Source of the DNA: Fennellomyces sp. T-0311
Taxonomy: Eukaryota; Mucoromycota; Mucoromycetes; Mucorales; Lichtheimiaceae
Direction of reading: 5' to 3'
Assembly (NCBI GenBank): GCA_025266875.1
Contig: JALLLT010000018.1
Location: forward strand, 558,001-622,000
Length of the DNA: 64,000 bases
Position numbers and translations under genes: made by a program
Notes under the pieces: model-generated
Told to the model about the DNA's origin: nothing
Databases searched by the model: none
The model's input: the letters and a program-made list of their open reading frames with translations, nothing else
In this document: one piece after another, positions 34,364 to 45,986 of the stretch
Numbering within the stretch: position 1 is the first letter of the stretch
How the letters are laid out: each line of letters begins with the position of its first letter

Positions 34364-34894
34364 GAGCGGAGAGAAGGCCTGTCATCTGTCAAGACTTGAA
34401 TTTAACGAACCACCACTATGGGCATATTTATTCGTATGAAGCTACGAGTGCATGAGTAGCAGATCTTCATGATTACGGATATGCTTGAAAATATAAACCT
34501 ATTTATTTTTTAGCGATAGCCGACCCAGCTTCGTTTTGGGAACTTTCCATGTTGTTGCTGCTACGTACGAGATTTGACTACGTTATAGTACACTTGGCAT
34601 GCTAAGCGGCACACTTGACTGGTATAGCGTGTTGCAGACTTTACTTACACAAAAGGTACGTAATACATGTTTCAACAAACTCAAGCACAATAATTGAATG
34701 GCTTTTTTTTAAATAAAAAAGGCCGTATGAGTAGTATGATATTACTTCTCCATGTGCGAGGCGGGTCGGTATTTACTAATGTGATTAGAGACTTTTCGCA
34801 CAGGAGATCAAGTTCCATCTCACATACAGTAATATAAATCTATTTTTTAGTAAATTATGAATCTTCTTTATGTGCACAGCTTAGAAGGCGCTTT
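34364..34894. other. spacer between mL53 and hydrolase array
   Basis: A+T-rich; presumed mL53 promoter at the left. No further gene signal was seen up to the stop of hydrolase copy A. Confidence 0.35.
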
Positions 34895-36428
34895 TTATCG
34901 ATAAGCATGAATACATCGTTCATTTCGCTGACGATCAAGGTGTGAAGCGATTACATAGACCAAGAAATGTACTGATAGATAAAGAAGTCTATCTAGTGTA
35001 GGATTTGGTTCGTTGGGGCCGCCCTGTGGTACACCAAACATCTGGATATGAGCCAATACGCTCTCTCCACCGCCGCTAAAGTGTTTGGGGCGCGTGCGAC
35101 CAAAAGGATCTGGTGGCCACGCAAGTGGTTGGAATAGTTCACTACAAAACCCGTTGTCTCTTGTTCTGATGAATTGAGTATGAGGTCTGCCAACCCCTTC
35201 ATATTCAAGTTTCGGAACCTATCCAATACATGAGTATAGCAGTCGTTTCCGAGTACTTGGTCAAACTTACGATATTATAGATGCACCTGAATTTTATATT
35301 TGTATTGTTTCTCAAGTCGAGAACTCTACAGTGATTATCCAATATTAATTCAACATGTCGTAGCAAGACAGAAAAAAAACCATTTACCTGGCATCCAATT
35401 CCGTATCCGAACGAAAGTTCTCCAACGCAAACGTCAGATAGTCAAGCACTTTGCTTGCATACAGCTGGCAATCCGCCTCATTGTTTGCATACAACGTGGG
35501 GCCATCACGATAATCTGGAATGACAACATAGTTTTCGGGATAGCTTTCTTGATGATCTGAATCATGGCCCAGTTCCTTGAACACATAGAAAGCCAAAGCA
35601 GCGAGTAATAAGGCAGCAGCAATAACTGTGCGAGTAATGTACTCTCCAGGTCCGTTCATAAGGTGAGACACGCCATGATTGAGCCTTTCCACAACCGTGA
35701 CAGCGAGCTTTCTTCCTAATCCACGTAAGGCACTCTTTTTCTTATTTGATCGTTTAGTCTCGTATAGATAAATTGCAGCGCTTAGTGGTGCTTCTGTCAT
35801 AGTTTTGAAACTGGCCTTGATGAATTCGTGATCGATGGAAAAATACGGCGTGTCGTATGCAAGTAATCCAATCACCCTTGCGTTATTTGGGAATGCTGGC
35901 AAGTTCTGTTTGTCAATCAATCGAATCGTGTCCGCAGCTATTATCATTTGAGTGAATTAAGAAACACATTTAACACGGTCTGATTGATTCATGACACGTA
36001 CCCACAAGACCCCCCATGCTGTGGCCAACGAATATGATCAAGGGACTGGGATCATATGTCCACCTTGTTTGAATACAAGTCAATACCGCATTATAAAGGT
36101 TCCTGGGCGCATCCTTGTATCTCCTATTTGAATCTGTTTAGATCACAGTCATTTGAAAAAAATACCATACGTTACCCTCTTGTTTTGTAAATATATATAT
36201 TGTTGTCTACTAATATGTTTGGGTAACATGCATGCAACGAACTACGAAGTTTTGTAGGCAGGTCCTATTCACTCGTGTTAGTCGTGTCATGCCAAACAAT
36301 TACAGTAGAAAAAGTACCTTAAATGTTTTGACCGATCCTAAAAACCCATGAACGTAGACAATCTTGATATGCGTGACGGGTGAAGGTTGTGGTGAAGGTT
36401 GATAATAATGATTCGAATACATGGCCAT
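34895..36428 (-). CDS. membrane alpha/beta-hydrolase, array copy A
   Basis: First (3'-most) of five related minus-strand genes. Six exons give about 420 aa. Exon 1 (36428-36318) has KIVYVHGFLGSVKTFK. Exon 2 has NIYIYKTRG. Exon 3 has KDAPRNLYNAVL and the nucleophile elbow GHSMGG. Exon 4 (from 35942) has ARVIGLLAYDTPYFSIDH and a hydrophobic segment RTVIAAALLLAALAFYVF. Exon 5 has NIKFRCIYN. The last exon (35219-34895) has HTQFIRTRD and SVLAHIQMFG. The HG-motif, GxSxG, DTP and late AH-xMF match a fungal serine-esterase family (DUF676-like). The predicted triad is Ser (GHSMGG), Asp (YDTPY region) and His (LAH). Substrate unknown. One membrane segment interrupts the fold between Asp and His blocks. 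Confidence 0.75.
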
Positions 36429-37749
36429 GAAGACAGATTTGGTATATATTTGTACGAAGTGCAAAATATATAATGTCGGTGGGAAAGGAGGTAGCTTGAT
36501 GGCCCTGTGGGCAAACCAAAAACGAGGGCATTTTATAGCACATTTTCAGTGGCGCCTCAGTTCGAAGAAACGTAAAGATTTGTAAGAAAATAACCTCTTC
36601 GAACCGTTGACACATTCTATACAACAATTAGCGGCGCAAGGTGGCGCTCGTCTTTAGACAAATTGGGAAAGGATCTTCTTGTTCTAGACTATGTTAGTAT
36701 CGGAACAAGAAGCAGCTTCCATGCCGTTGCTTTTGGCGGGTATAATTGTGCCTATTAGCCAATGTAGCTTCCTTTTAATATGAGCGAGAGTTGACGCATC
36801 AGTGCAGTCGGTGCTTCAATGCGACTATTAGCTTTGTGCCTATCATTATTTCCATTTTTTTCTTTACTGCGGATAGTGCCATACTTAGGAATAATTATCA
36901 CGCCATTTCACTTTGGCAAAACAAGGAATACAAAGTTGGCTGTGCTGTGCAAATAACAATAATACAGACAAGCTCACCAGTTTCTGTTATTAAAAAAATC
37001 CTACAAGCTGGCCTTGGAAATTGATGTTTCACGAAGCCTCGGTAACTTTTAATCAATCCGAAATGTTTTCTCTCCAGTGCGGTTGGAAAACCAAAGTTTG
37101 ATTGTACACAATGATAAACTGGCTTCCATAACTACAAATTCCATGTGCTACGTATCACCCGATAAGACATAGATAACTAAACATGTTTAAGGAAGTTATG
37201 CGGGTATTTATACAATGCTAAGCTGGATCCATAAGACTACAGAAATATAATATTGGAGATGAATACGCATCTTCCCACTGAATAAAAAATATATATTAAA
37301 GTGTTAATCAATGAACATTTCGGCGGCCAACTGGCTGCTGGCATTAGCAATGTCCATGTCTCAAGATGTGTGAGTTGGTTGCTTCCTTCAAAAACCATAG
37401 AAATGTTAAGGCGTTGATCAGGCGTAGGATTTATATTGTTTGGTACGCTTTGTGATACCCGACGGAACATTTTGGATTGAATCTTGATAACAGACTTGTA
37501 ATGTCTGCGCGTAGACGATCCTATGCTTTTCACGGTAGGATCCGATTGCGATTCAATAAAGCCTTCATCGCGCAATCGGCTGTATTATGTTCTGATAAAT
37601 TGCGGATTTTGCATAGTACCACCCTGATGGGTTTGTCTAGAGATCTAATTCAAAGTTTTATAAGCATGTATTAATCGAGTGTCTTGTATGTCTACCTTGG
37701 CAATGCTTTCTAAACCGTGCAACGCTCATTTACAATCCTCTTGAACCAG
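36429..37749. other. 1.3 kb spacer within the hydrolase array
   Basis: A+T-rich. Open frames such as 37237-37575 (minus) have no recognised domain. It contains the presumed promoter of copy A. Confidence 0.35.
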
Positions 37750-38290
37750 CCAAAAACAGTTCAAGGTTGATTGAAAAGTGCGGTGTATAGTATGCGAGTA
37801 ATCCAATTACTTTTCCACTATTCGGGAATGGAGGACTGCCCGCGTTGCCAATCAATCGAACAGTGTCTGTAACTAGATCAATAATTGAGTAATAAATTCA
37901 ACATTGTGATTTATTGTGATGTTAGCGTATCAACAAGTCTCCTCATGCTATGGCTGATGAATAAAACCAATAGGTTTTGGCCGTCCTTCTTCTTTCCCGA
38001 CGATTGCTTTTGTCTCGTCATAAAGATGGATGGGCGCCTTCTCGTACTTGCTATTTGATATTATTCAGGCTACGACTTGGAATGATAATGATATATTGCC
38101 ATTCTAGTTTTGTATTCACACACGAAATTTGCCACTATCATACTTGGTTGTTCTTGACGTAACATAGCAATAAGTTGTTTGGGAAGCTACTGTTTAGTAA
38201 AATTACTTGTGATACTATTCTCAATGGACAGAAAAAAAGCAACGGTATACTCCAAAGGTGTTCTTGGATCCACGAAAATCCGTGCAAGTA
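37750..38290 (-). pseudogene. hydrolase array pseudogene (between A and B)
   Basis: Decayed copy of the array gene. Minus-strand fragments include LHGFRGSKNTFG (with a one-base shift, about 38264-38290), KYEKAPIHLYDE (about 38030), a ruined elbow region (about 37950) and DTVRLIGNAGSPPFPNSG followed by VIGLLAYYTPHFSIN (37785-37870). The Asp of LLAYDTP is now Tyr. The 3' half (membrane segment and His block) is absent. Stops and shifts make it non-coding. Confidence 0.75.
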
Positions 38291-40415
38291 AACAATTTTT
38301 AAGTGTACATCTGACTAATCCGACCGATTTTTAGCCATAAAAAACTAGAAAAAAGGCTTTTGAGCTGGAGTAATCTCAGGTCCTTTGAAAAAGGCAAGGA
38401 GTATGATAGTTTTGATGTCCTTATGTGTAGCTTAAAACGGCCCCTTTTATGAACGTTTTACTCGATGATGTTTCATTTTGAGGAAGCGCACCCGTATTTT
38501 ATCAATTATTGACAATTCATTACAGGTAAACGTGTAGAGAGTTGCAAGACAAACGGATATGTATGGTGGGCTTAGCAGGGCGCACTGCGGAATGAAAATC
38601 TTGTTTAGCATGTATGAACTTTGCGCCGCCTCTAGAATTTCAGGAGATGAGTATATCACACCGCTTACGTATTGCTGCATGCACCTTGGTAACAAGATCA
38701 GCTAAACAATCCTCACAGGCAAGATTATCTACGGAAATCTCGCGTGATTTGGTTGTGACTTTGCATGCAGTGCGGCGTCCTCGACATGATACACTTGTAC
38801 TACTAATCTACGAATTTAAAAATCGTTCTTTAAAAGTACCTACTACAAATAGCAAAAGTTTAATTTGGACACTACTTTATTTTAAGTTTCATATGATATT
38901 ATGTATGAAAGGAATATAAGTAGCAAAGTATAATATGTGTTCATCGTCGTTTTGCTTTCCCCTATATGACACTTTGAAAAAGTAAAACAACTACATATGT
39001 ACGAAAGTTGCACTAGGGCAGCAGTAGAACATTGATCCCCGCGCCGCAATTATACGTTTTAAAGATCCACAGCATTTAATTTGGGACCCTCATGGAACCT
39101 TATATTATTAGAAGCACTTTTGCTACCAAACTACATTTTCACCTGCAGATACAGTGGCCGCTTTATATAACGATATGATGGTGCATCGAAAATTATATCG
39201 TTATATCAAAATATCCTTATATAAAATGGGATTTGGCAGTGATTACCGTTTCGGTGCATCGAAAATTGTATCCTTATATCGAATTATCGTTATATAAAAT
39301 ATCATTATATGAAGCGGCCACTGTACTTGCATGGATACAATGTATTTGGCATACAAATGTGGTAAGTGGCGCTCAAGAACCAATGCACTGGAATCAGTCG
39401 AGGTTAGAACAGATTTTTTGACCGCGGCCTATTGCTAGAATATATACATTATGTGCATAAAAGTATCCATATACAAATAACTACAGTACCATTTACTCAA
39501 AATTTAACAGTACTATTTATTATGAACTCTCGCCACGTGTGTGTGGATCTTGTGGTGAAGCAACCACAGATGATAATAATAGAAGATATTTCCTATCGGA
39601 TAACACATATAGGTCCGATATCACGAAGTGTACTTACATAGTAACTAGTCTACATGGGTTAAGGATTACATCGTATGAACGAATGGGATAAACTAAACAG
39701 GACACGGAATTGGCCCGAATACAGCAACGCGGTCATTACACCGCAGGGCGGATGCCAAAGAGATCCTCAGCTCCGCATGATCAGAACAAAGGAAAGAATC
39801 CTATATGTCCTCTATCCATTTAGGCAATTCTGAAGATGAAGCTCTATCTAAACTGCCATTGCTGATTCAATACACAAAGAAAAAGATATAAAAGAATAGA
39901 GCGTTGCACTTAGTAAAGCATATCCGGAACTTCAAAGATACTTCTCCCAGTCTCTTTTATTCTTTGTACCGTTGATCCACCTCACATCTGTTTTTTTCTC
40001 ATTACATAGTTTGAAAGTTTTATGGTAATAAAAGCCGCTTCATAACATATCTGATCACACTGCTGATGTTCCCTTACATTATTCAAATAAAGGAAACAAG
40101 GGCGCAGATCGATATAAGCCTTAGCGCGAGATTGCTGACTTCCGAGCATTGCATCGCAGACGCCGATGCCAAAAATTCTCACAGATTATATGCGTACGTA
40201 CACCGACAGATGTGCATCATTGTAGTCAATTTTTTTCAAAGGTCGTGGAGCTATAAAGAGGAGCGCTAGGCCTGTCACTGAAATGCATATCAAGTTCGAT
40301 GGTACTGTGGAAGAGCAACGATGTCGTATTTGGATACCTCAGGTACAACAGTAGTTTATAATAGTAATGTTTGTGCATATGTTTAGAAAGAAAGCTATAT
40401 GATCACATAAAATGC
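38291..40415. other. 2.1 kb spacer, no supported gene apart from a MITE
   Basis: Very A+T-rich. It contains the pogo-type MITE (39152-39323). Short plus-strand frames (38614-38919, 39432-39641, 40066-40269) carry no recognised domain. A piece reading DTELARIQQRGHYTAGR near 39700 may be a transposon remnant but could not be assigned. Confidence 0.35.
39152..39323. mobile_element. pogo/Tc1-type MITE, 172 bp, TA-flanked
   Basis: Termini CAGTGGCCGCTTTATATAAC and, reverse-complemented, CAGTGGCCGCTTCATATAAT form terminal inverted repeats. TA flanks both sides (39150-39151 and 39324-39325), the target duplication of Tc1/mariner/pogo elements. Internally the sub-repeat GGTGCATCGAAAATT occurs twice in direct orientation, near 39180 and 39253. 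No coding capacity. It may have been mobilised by pogo-type transposases such as the relic at 24.3-24.6 kb. Confidence 0.85.
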
Positions 40416-41966
40416 TTATGCGCTGATGGGATGCTCGGTCGTGTATACATGATGAGTTGTAGACATATTGTATGTATCCAGGCAAGGGCATGGTTCAATA
40501 AATGGGAAAATCAACTGTTCCATAAAATCCGCAGACATGTTATGAAGTTTTGCCAGGGTTGGGCTCATCTTTGGACCGAACATATGAATGTGAGCAAGAA
40601 CGCTAATCTCTGCACCTCCATGATAATGAGGAGGACGTGTGTCTTGCCAAGGATCCAGCGGCCATTCAAGTGCCTGAAATAGGTCTCTACTGTAATCGTC
40701 GTTGTCATCGGTTCTGATGAATTGTCTGTATCTTTTTCCTATGTAGTTCAGAGGGCATGGAACCTTGGAGTGTTTACATACTACCATTAAAACGTGAGCC
40801 CCGTAAAACGTTTGAGCAAATCTAAATACCTTGTTATAAATGCACTTGAACTTGATATTCCTGTTTTCCTTTAGCCTGCTGATTCTACGGTACGTAAAAT
40901 TGGTAAATGAGCAAAGGTTAAATAGAACAAGTTTATGTGAAAAAAGTGTATACCTCATACGTTGACCATAGTCATCCTTGAAATTTTGGGCAGCAAATTT
41001 TAGATACTCAACACCTTTATCGCCGATTGTCTCATCGTCGTCATCAGTAGCACCATCGCGTTCTTCAACAACAGTAAAGCCAGAAAGATCTTGTAATTTG
41101 TCCGCGGCCGTCTTTTTTGGAGAATGACGAAGCTCTACCACGACATAAGCAGCAAGCGCCAAAACCAAAAGAGCAGCAGTAATTGTTGCGCGTACTACAA
41201 TATCACCAACGATACTTCTCATTGTCGAAGCAGTGCGATTAAGTAGTGCCACAGCTTCCACAGCCGCCCGATCCCGCTTCCTTGGTATCTTTTCATCAAG
41301 TGATCTTCGAGAATTGTATATATTAAGAGCACTACTCAAAGGCGTGCCTGTAAGCGTGTTGATTGATGACCGAATAAAGTCACGATCAATTGAAAGGTAC
41401 GGTGTGTCATACGCCAATAGACCAATCACGCGTGCCTCGTTAGGAAGTGGTCTTTGGTACTTGAATATGTCGTTAATTGTGTCGGCCGCTACAATAATGG
41501 TATAAGTATTTTGTCAGCTTCAACCAAGGGTTCGAATAATTACCAACGAGCCCACCCATGCTATGGCCAATGAATATAATAAGAGGTTTGTAGCAATCAG
41601 ACCATCTTTCCAACACACACTTGTACAGCGTACGATAGAGCCTTTCTGGTGCATCTGTGTATTTTCTGTGTAAAAATGTCAGCAATCGTAGAGGGAATAT
41701 TGGAAGTGGTTACCCTTTTGTTTTGTACAGATATACTGTCTTATCCACTTCGATGTGAGGACAAGACTGTCGTTCGTGTAATAAGTTGATCAAAGTGTCG
41801 GGAAGATTCTGTTAGAATAATTGCTTTTAGTTATACCGTTGAATGACGTACAAAACCAGGCCATTACCTTAAAAGTTTTGAATGATCCGAGAAAACCATG
41901 CACATAGAAAAGTTTAACATGAGTAGTTTTGCAAAGTGGTCGCGGCGGAAGGGGCGGTGGATCCAT
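40416..41966 (-). CDS. membrane alpha/beta-hydrolase, array copy B
   Basis: Intact array member, six exons, about 420 aa. It starts MDPPPLPPRPL at 41966, then VKLFYVHGFLGSFKTFK. Exon 2 has VDKTVYLYKTKG. Exon 3 has YTDAPERLYRTLYKC and FIGHSMGG. Exon 4 has ARVIGLLAYDTPYLSIDRD, the membrane segment VRATITAALLVLALAAYVVV and an acidic insert (TDDDDET). Exon 5 has NIKFKCIYN. The last exon has RQFIRTDDNDD, ALEWPLDPWQ and SVLAHIHMFGPK. All three putative catalytic residues are present. The intron before the last exon (donor after YNK, acceptor before VPCPL) is in the same place as in copy A. The 3' end is read from the frame ending at 40416. Confidence 0.75.
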
Positions 41967-43749
41967 AGTTAATAAGTGTCTTTTCGTTGTTCTTTATCAC
42001 CGCAATAGACCCGTTTGGAAATAGCAGAGGAAAGGTAAATATGGGGAAATGGCGAAAACAAGAGGTAAAGAAGCATCTCTTTTTATGTGATCCACTCCTT
42101 TTGTACATCTGTACGACGTCCGAACAGAGTATAAAAAGAATGATCTAAGGAAATGTTTTAGCCGTATATAATCGGCTTAGCAGTGGGCGTTGCGCAATGC
42201 AGATAAAAATTCTTATAGGCTTTACCCGGAGTCTGGCCTTTGTATTCCGTCGTACAGCTTGTCGAGAATCGATATATTTAGTTACTCATTTGACTACGTG
42301 GCTACGTATATTTACAGTGTTTATTTATGTTTACTTGCTTAGGGCTCGGAAGCATACTGTACATATCTAGTGAAACTACAATTGGTACCACATTAATGCT
42401 TATTTGGACGATGAGAACGTGAGGCACTGGCATGGAAGTCTTGTACCACAATTACCAACCCATAAACCTTATACTAATCTTTTATCCGAGCTTGTGGAAA
42501 TATGTCTCTGACACTTTTTCGGCTTGAAGTACTGTAGCTTCCTATACATATAATGTAAAAAAAAATCGGGTAGCCAATGACTATATCAGTGTAATGCAGT
42601 CACTACCTCTCTCTTCATCATACTTGGAAAAGTAAGGCGGCATGCATATACTTACAGGAAACTTTGTGAATGGTATCACGGTCGTTCCCGCGCCGCAAAC
42701 CTAATAATTTTACTTAGCTGGGCTTCTAGATGCCTTTATTATTCGCATCATGGAAAATAGTATCTGTAGAAGCCTCAATGCCTGCCATATCTGTATAAAC
42801 AGAAGCATAAACTACCATAAAAGTAAAATAGAGGAGCCCCAGTGACAAATATTGATCGCGAAGAAAAGAATATCTCCAGATCCCCGGATACGAAGGTATT
42901 TGTAGTGGCTTATTTCTTAAAAGAATGTTGAGAAATAAAGTAGTAACGAAGGAAAAGCGAAGGGTACCAGTATTAAGATATCCCATATTGTTTTTAATTG
43001 AACATGTGAATGACAAAAAATTCAAAGTAAACTCTCACCTGAGTCATTTTTTTTGCTCATTAGCAAAAGGCAAAAGTCATATATATCTACATAAAGTATT
43101 CTCTATCGCTAGCTTGATTAGCTGATAGCACTACTGGATCCGCCTTTAAATTCACCACAAAGCATATCAATATCAAGGAAATTCAATCGCTGGATCAGCT
43201 TCTACGTATTCAAAGAAACAGGTTGAATAAGAGGAATTTCCAAGGCTATTTTCGATTTTCTACTTCTCTCAATTTTGTATCTTTTTCATTTTATGTGTTC
43301 GTCGTGCTATGACATTTCATTTCGTATGCATTTTCATCTCTTTCTTCGATTTCAAATGTTCTTGACCGATTGAAACTTCCCGGTAGCTGAGCTAATTTTG
43401 ATCTTGTTTTGTCGGTTCTTGTCAGTACAATTAAAAATAGACAATAGCAGGTTGGCTTAAAGGCATTCTTATCAAGATTCGATGTAAAAGTTAGTAGTCT
43501 ACAAAAATTATATTTGATGGACGACAGGTGCTCTTCAAAACTGGTCTTATGTTCGTTGCGAAACTGAGATATTCATCTAGGAGGAAATACCAAGCTGCCG
43601 ATTGCCAATGAGGTCGGGGAGGAGAATGATTTCTTTATCAGAGGAAGTTCCTAACCAAGTAGATATAAGAACTAAAAAATATTTTAAGATAGAAAGAGCT
43701 TTATGGTGGGAAGAACTTACTCAATCTATGCACTTCCTTATATCTGGAT
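41967..43749. other. 1.8 kb spacer, no supported gene
   Basis: A+T-rich. The minus frame 42726-43025 has several hydrophobic stretches but no recognised family, and overlapping plus frames are equally long. Presumed promoter of copy B lies at the left end. Confidence 0.35.
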
Positions 43750-45893
43750 TTTATAAAAAAAAAAGTATAGACTTTGGATTGGATCTGGATATCAAGCAGT
43801 TTCCGATATTATATCATTCATATCTCCAAGGGTCAATGGCTGGAGCTCATTCGTTTCAGTACGTTGAAGGATTATTCATCTGTGATATCCGGCATTAGTT
43901 CTAAATCCAATCTCTTCAATTTTGAAATGGCTTTTAAGCTGTGTCTAAACGCTGTAACCCTTTCAGCGGTCACACTACGATCGTCGAATTCGTTTTGAAG
44001 TTTGATAGCTTTCAAGCTCGATATTTCGGTAATTTATTTGAGAACATAACGGCGGGAAAAAAAACTGCTCAGACGTACTAGCGAAACCAAAATTGATCTC
44101 TAGAATCTCAATTGCTGAACAGTTTCGTATAATCGATACGGTGAATCTCCAAAGTGAGCGACACCATCCAGATCTTCGCAGGTTAAACCAAGATATTTCA
44201 CATAGTCCAATCCGATCACTGCGATTTGCTTAAATCCTTGAACATTTTCTGGTACTTGAAGTTTTAACACTGGCAATGTGGCTTTGTTGTTGATGATTGA
44301 TGTCACTGCCTGAATATCACCGATGCTATTTCGAGTACTGCGCACAGCAATGTTGCAAGTCACCATCGTCGACAGTACTGAGTTTGAATATTTTGGTCTT
44401 CAGTACCATAGAAAGATATTTGACTGAAAGACAGCATCGTTCAACAAGCAGAAGAACTGTTGATGTTGAAGCATGGGATATTATAAGTTGTTCAAGCCGA
44501 GGACATTGGGGTATTGGCAGTTTGACAGTACGGTGAAAGTCTGGGCTGGGGTTGAGAGCGTAGATATCGAGCATTGTTAGCTAATCACATTCAAAAGTTG
44601 ATACTTGAGCAAGCAGATATGCGACTGACCCAATAGTTGTTACACTGGAATCTGGGGTATTGGTTAACGAGAAAAGGCTTTCGAATGGTGAGACAAAAGT
44701 ATACATCTTGTTTTATTGTGAAAGTTACTCTCTACTTATACTGATGATGAGTTGGGACGGAGAAGGTGAACACTTTGTGTAATAAGCAGGAGATACATGT
44801 TTTCACCCAATCATATGATCTTTCCATATTGTCAAAGAGGCCGAAGATCTGATACCAAGTTAACGCAGTTGCCTTACATATTCGGCAAAGCCAGAGTAAG
44901 GTTGCACATAAGAGTAAATAGAGCAATCGAAAACTGTGGATATAATCAAGAACTAAGTCAAAGCATGTAACCATGGATGATGATATGTTGAGGATACGAC
45001 AAAATCCTTTATACTTGGGCACATAGTCAGGAATGTACCCGTTGGAATTTTGGACGCCCGTTTAATATTCACGATATCGGTCTCGATGAAATAAAAACTC
45101 TTGTCAATTGGTACCTTAGTAGTGATGTCACCATCATTGTTAGCTTAGCCGTCATCACTGCAGATATGTATATTATTAAAGGCTTAATACGAACACATGA
45201 GCAATCGACCAGAGCCATGTGGTCTCCAGCGAAGCATAGATATTGATCGAAACTTCAGTTGATAACTTTTTTACGAAGTCATCCTTCCATTTCAACAGTT
45301 TAGGTGCTATATCCATTCGCTCGTACAATAGTGCTTGTCCTGATAATGATACACTACGTAACCCAGTGCCGAGAATTTTGATCGCGCTCGCTGCCTTCCT
45401 TGCATCAAGCAAATATCGTCAACAACGACATAATCGTCTGCTACTGTTGGCTGGTATTCGATTACTCACGTCGGATCTCTGATGGCATCTGCTAAAAACC
45501 CCCTTGCACACAAGTGCATTGCTTTGCGTAAGGAGCACTGAGTCGGTACTGCTGTTTAGATAATCCAGTATGCTGGTCGATTGGGCAATCGTCTCACTGT
45601 CGTTGTTGCTATATCTGTCAATTGTAGACTTCAGCATAATTGCGCCATAAACAGTAGCAACTTCATCTCCAGGATTAGATCGTTTGCTGGCTGAATTTGC
45701 AATCCCTGAGCCTCTCGTTTGTTGGCCATTGTGAGTAGAAGAAAGAAATTTTGTCCTGCACATCCTGAAACGTGAGTACTTTTCGTCGCTCACGTTCGTA
45801 TGCACCGATCTTCTGGACGCTCAGAATAAACCGTCTGTGGCAGTGCTTGGTAATTCGTTTAAGACGGTGATGAGAAAGCGGGTGAAAATTCAT
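43750..45893 (-). pseudogene. F-box/LRR-like locus, probably decayed
   Basis: Minus-strand coding-like blocks appear in order: MNFHPLSHHRLKR (45893), a Ser-rich block with NALVCKGVFSRC (about 45490), and AASAIKILGTGLRSVSLSG (45340-45400) with LLYERMDIAPKLLKW. Then come SFYFIETDIVNIKRASK with PTGTFLTMCPSIKDF (45000-45100), PQCPRLEQLIISHAS (44490-44540), VLKLQVPENVQGFKQI (44220-44270) and SLKAISKLKRLDLELMPDI (43880-43950). Several blocks have leucine-rich-repeat spacing as in F-box/LRR proteins. The blocks are separated by stops and no full exon chain was built. The start lies 94 bp from the stop of hydrolase copy C on the same strand. F-box itself not seen. Confidence 0.35.
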
Positions 45894-45986
45894 TAAGGAT
45901 ATGATTCAAGTGCATCTAATTATTACAAGTGAGCAAAAATACGTTGTTCAGCTATATCTTTGTCAACCATATATTAGTATACGATA

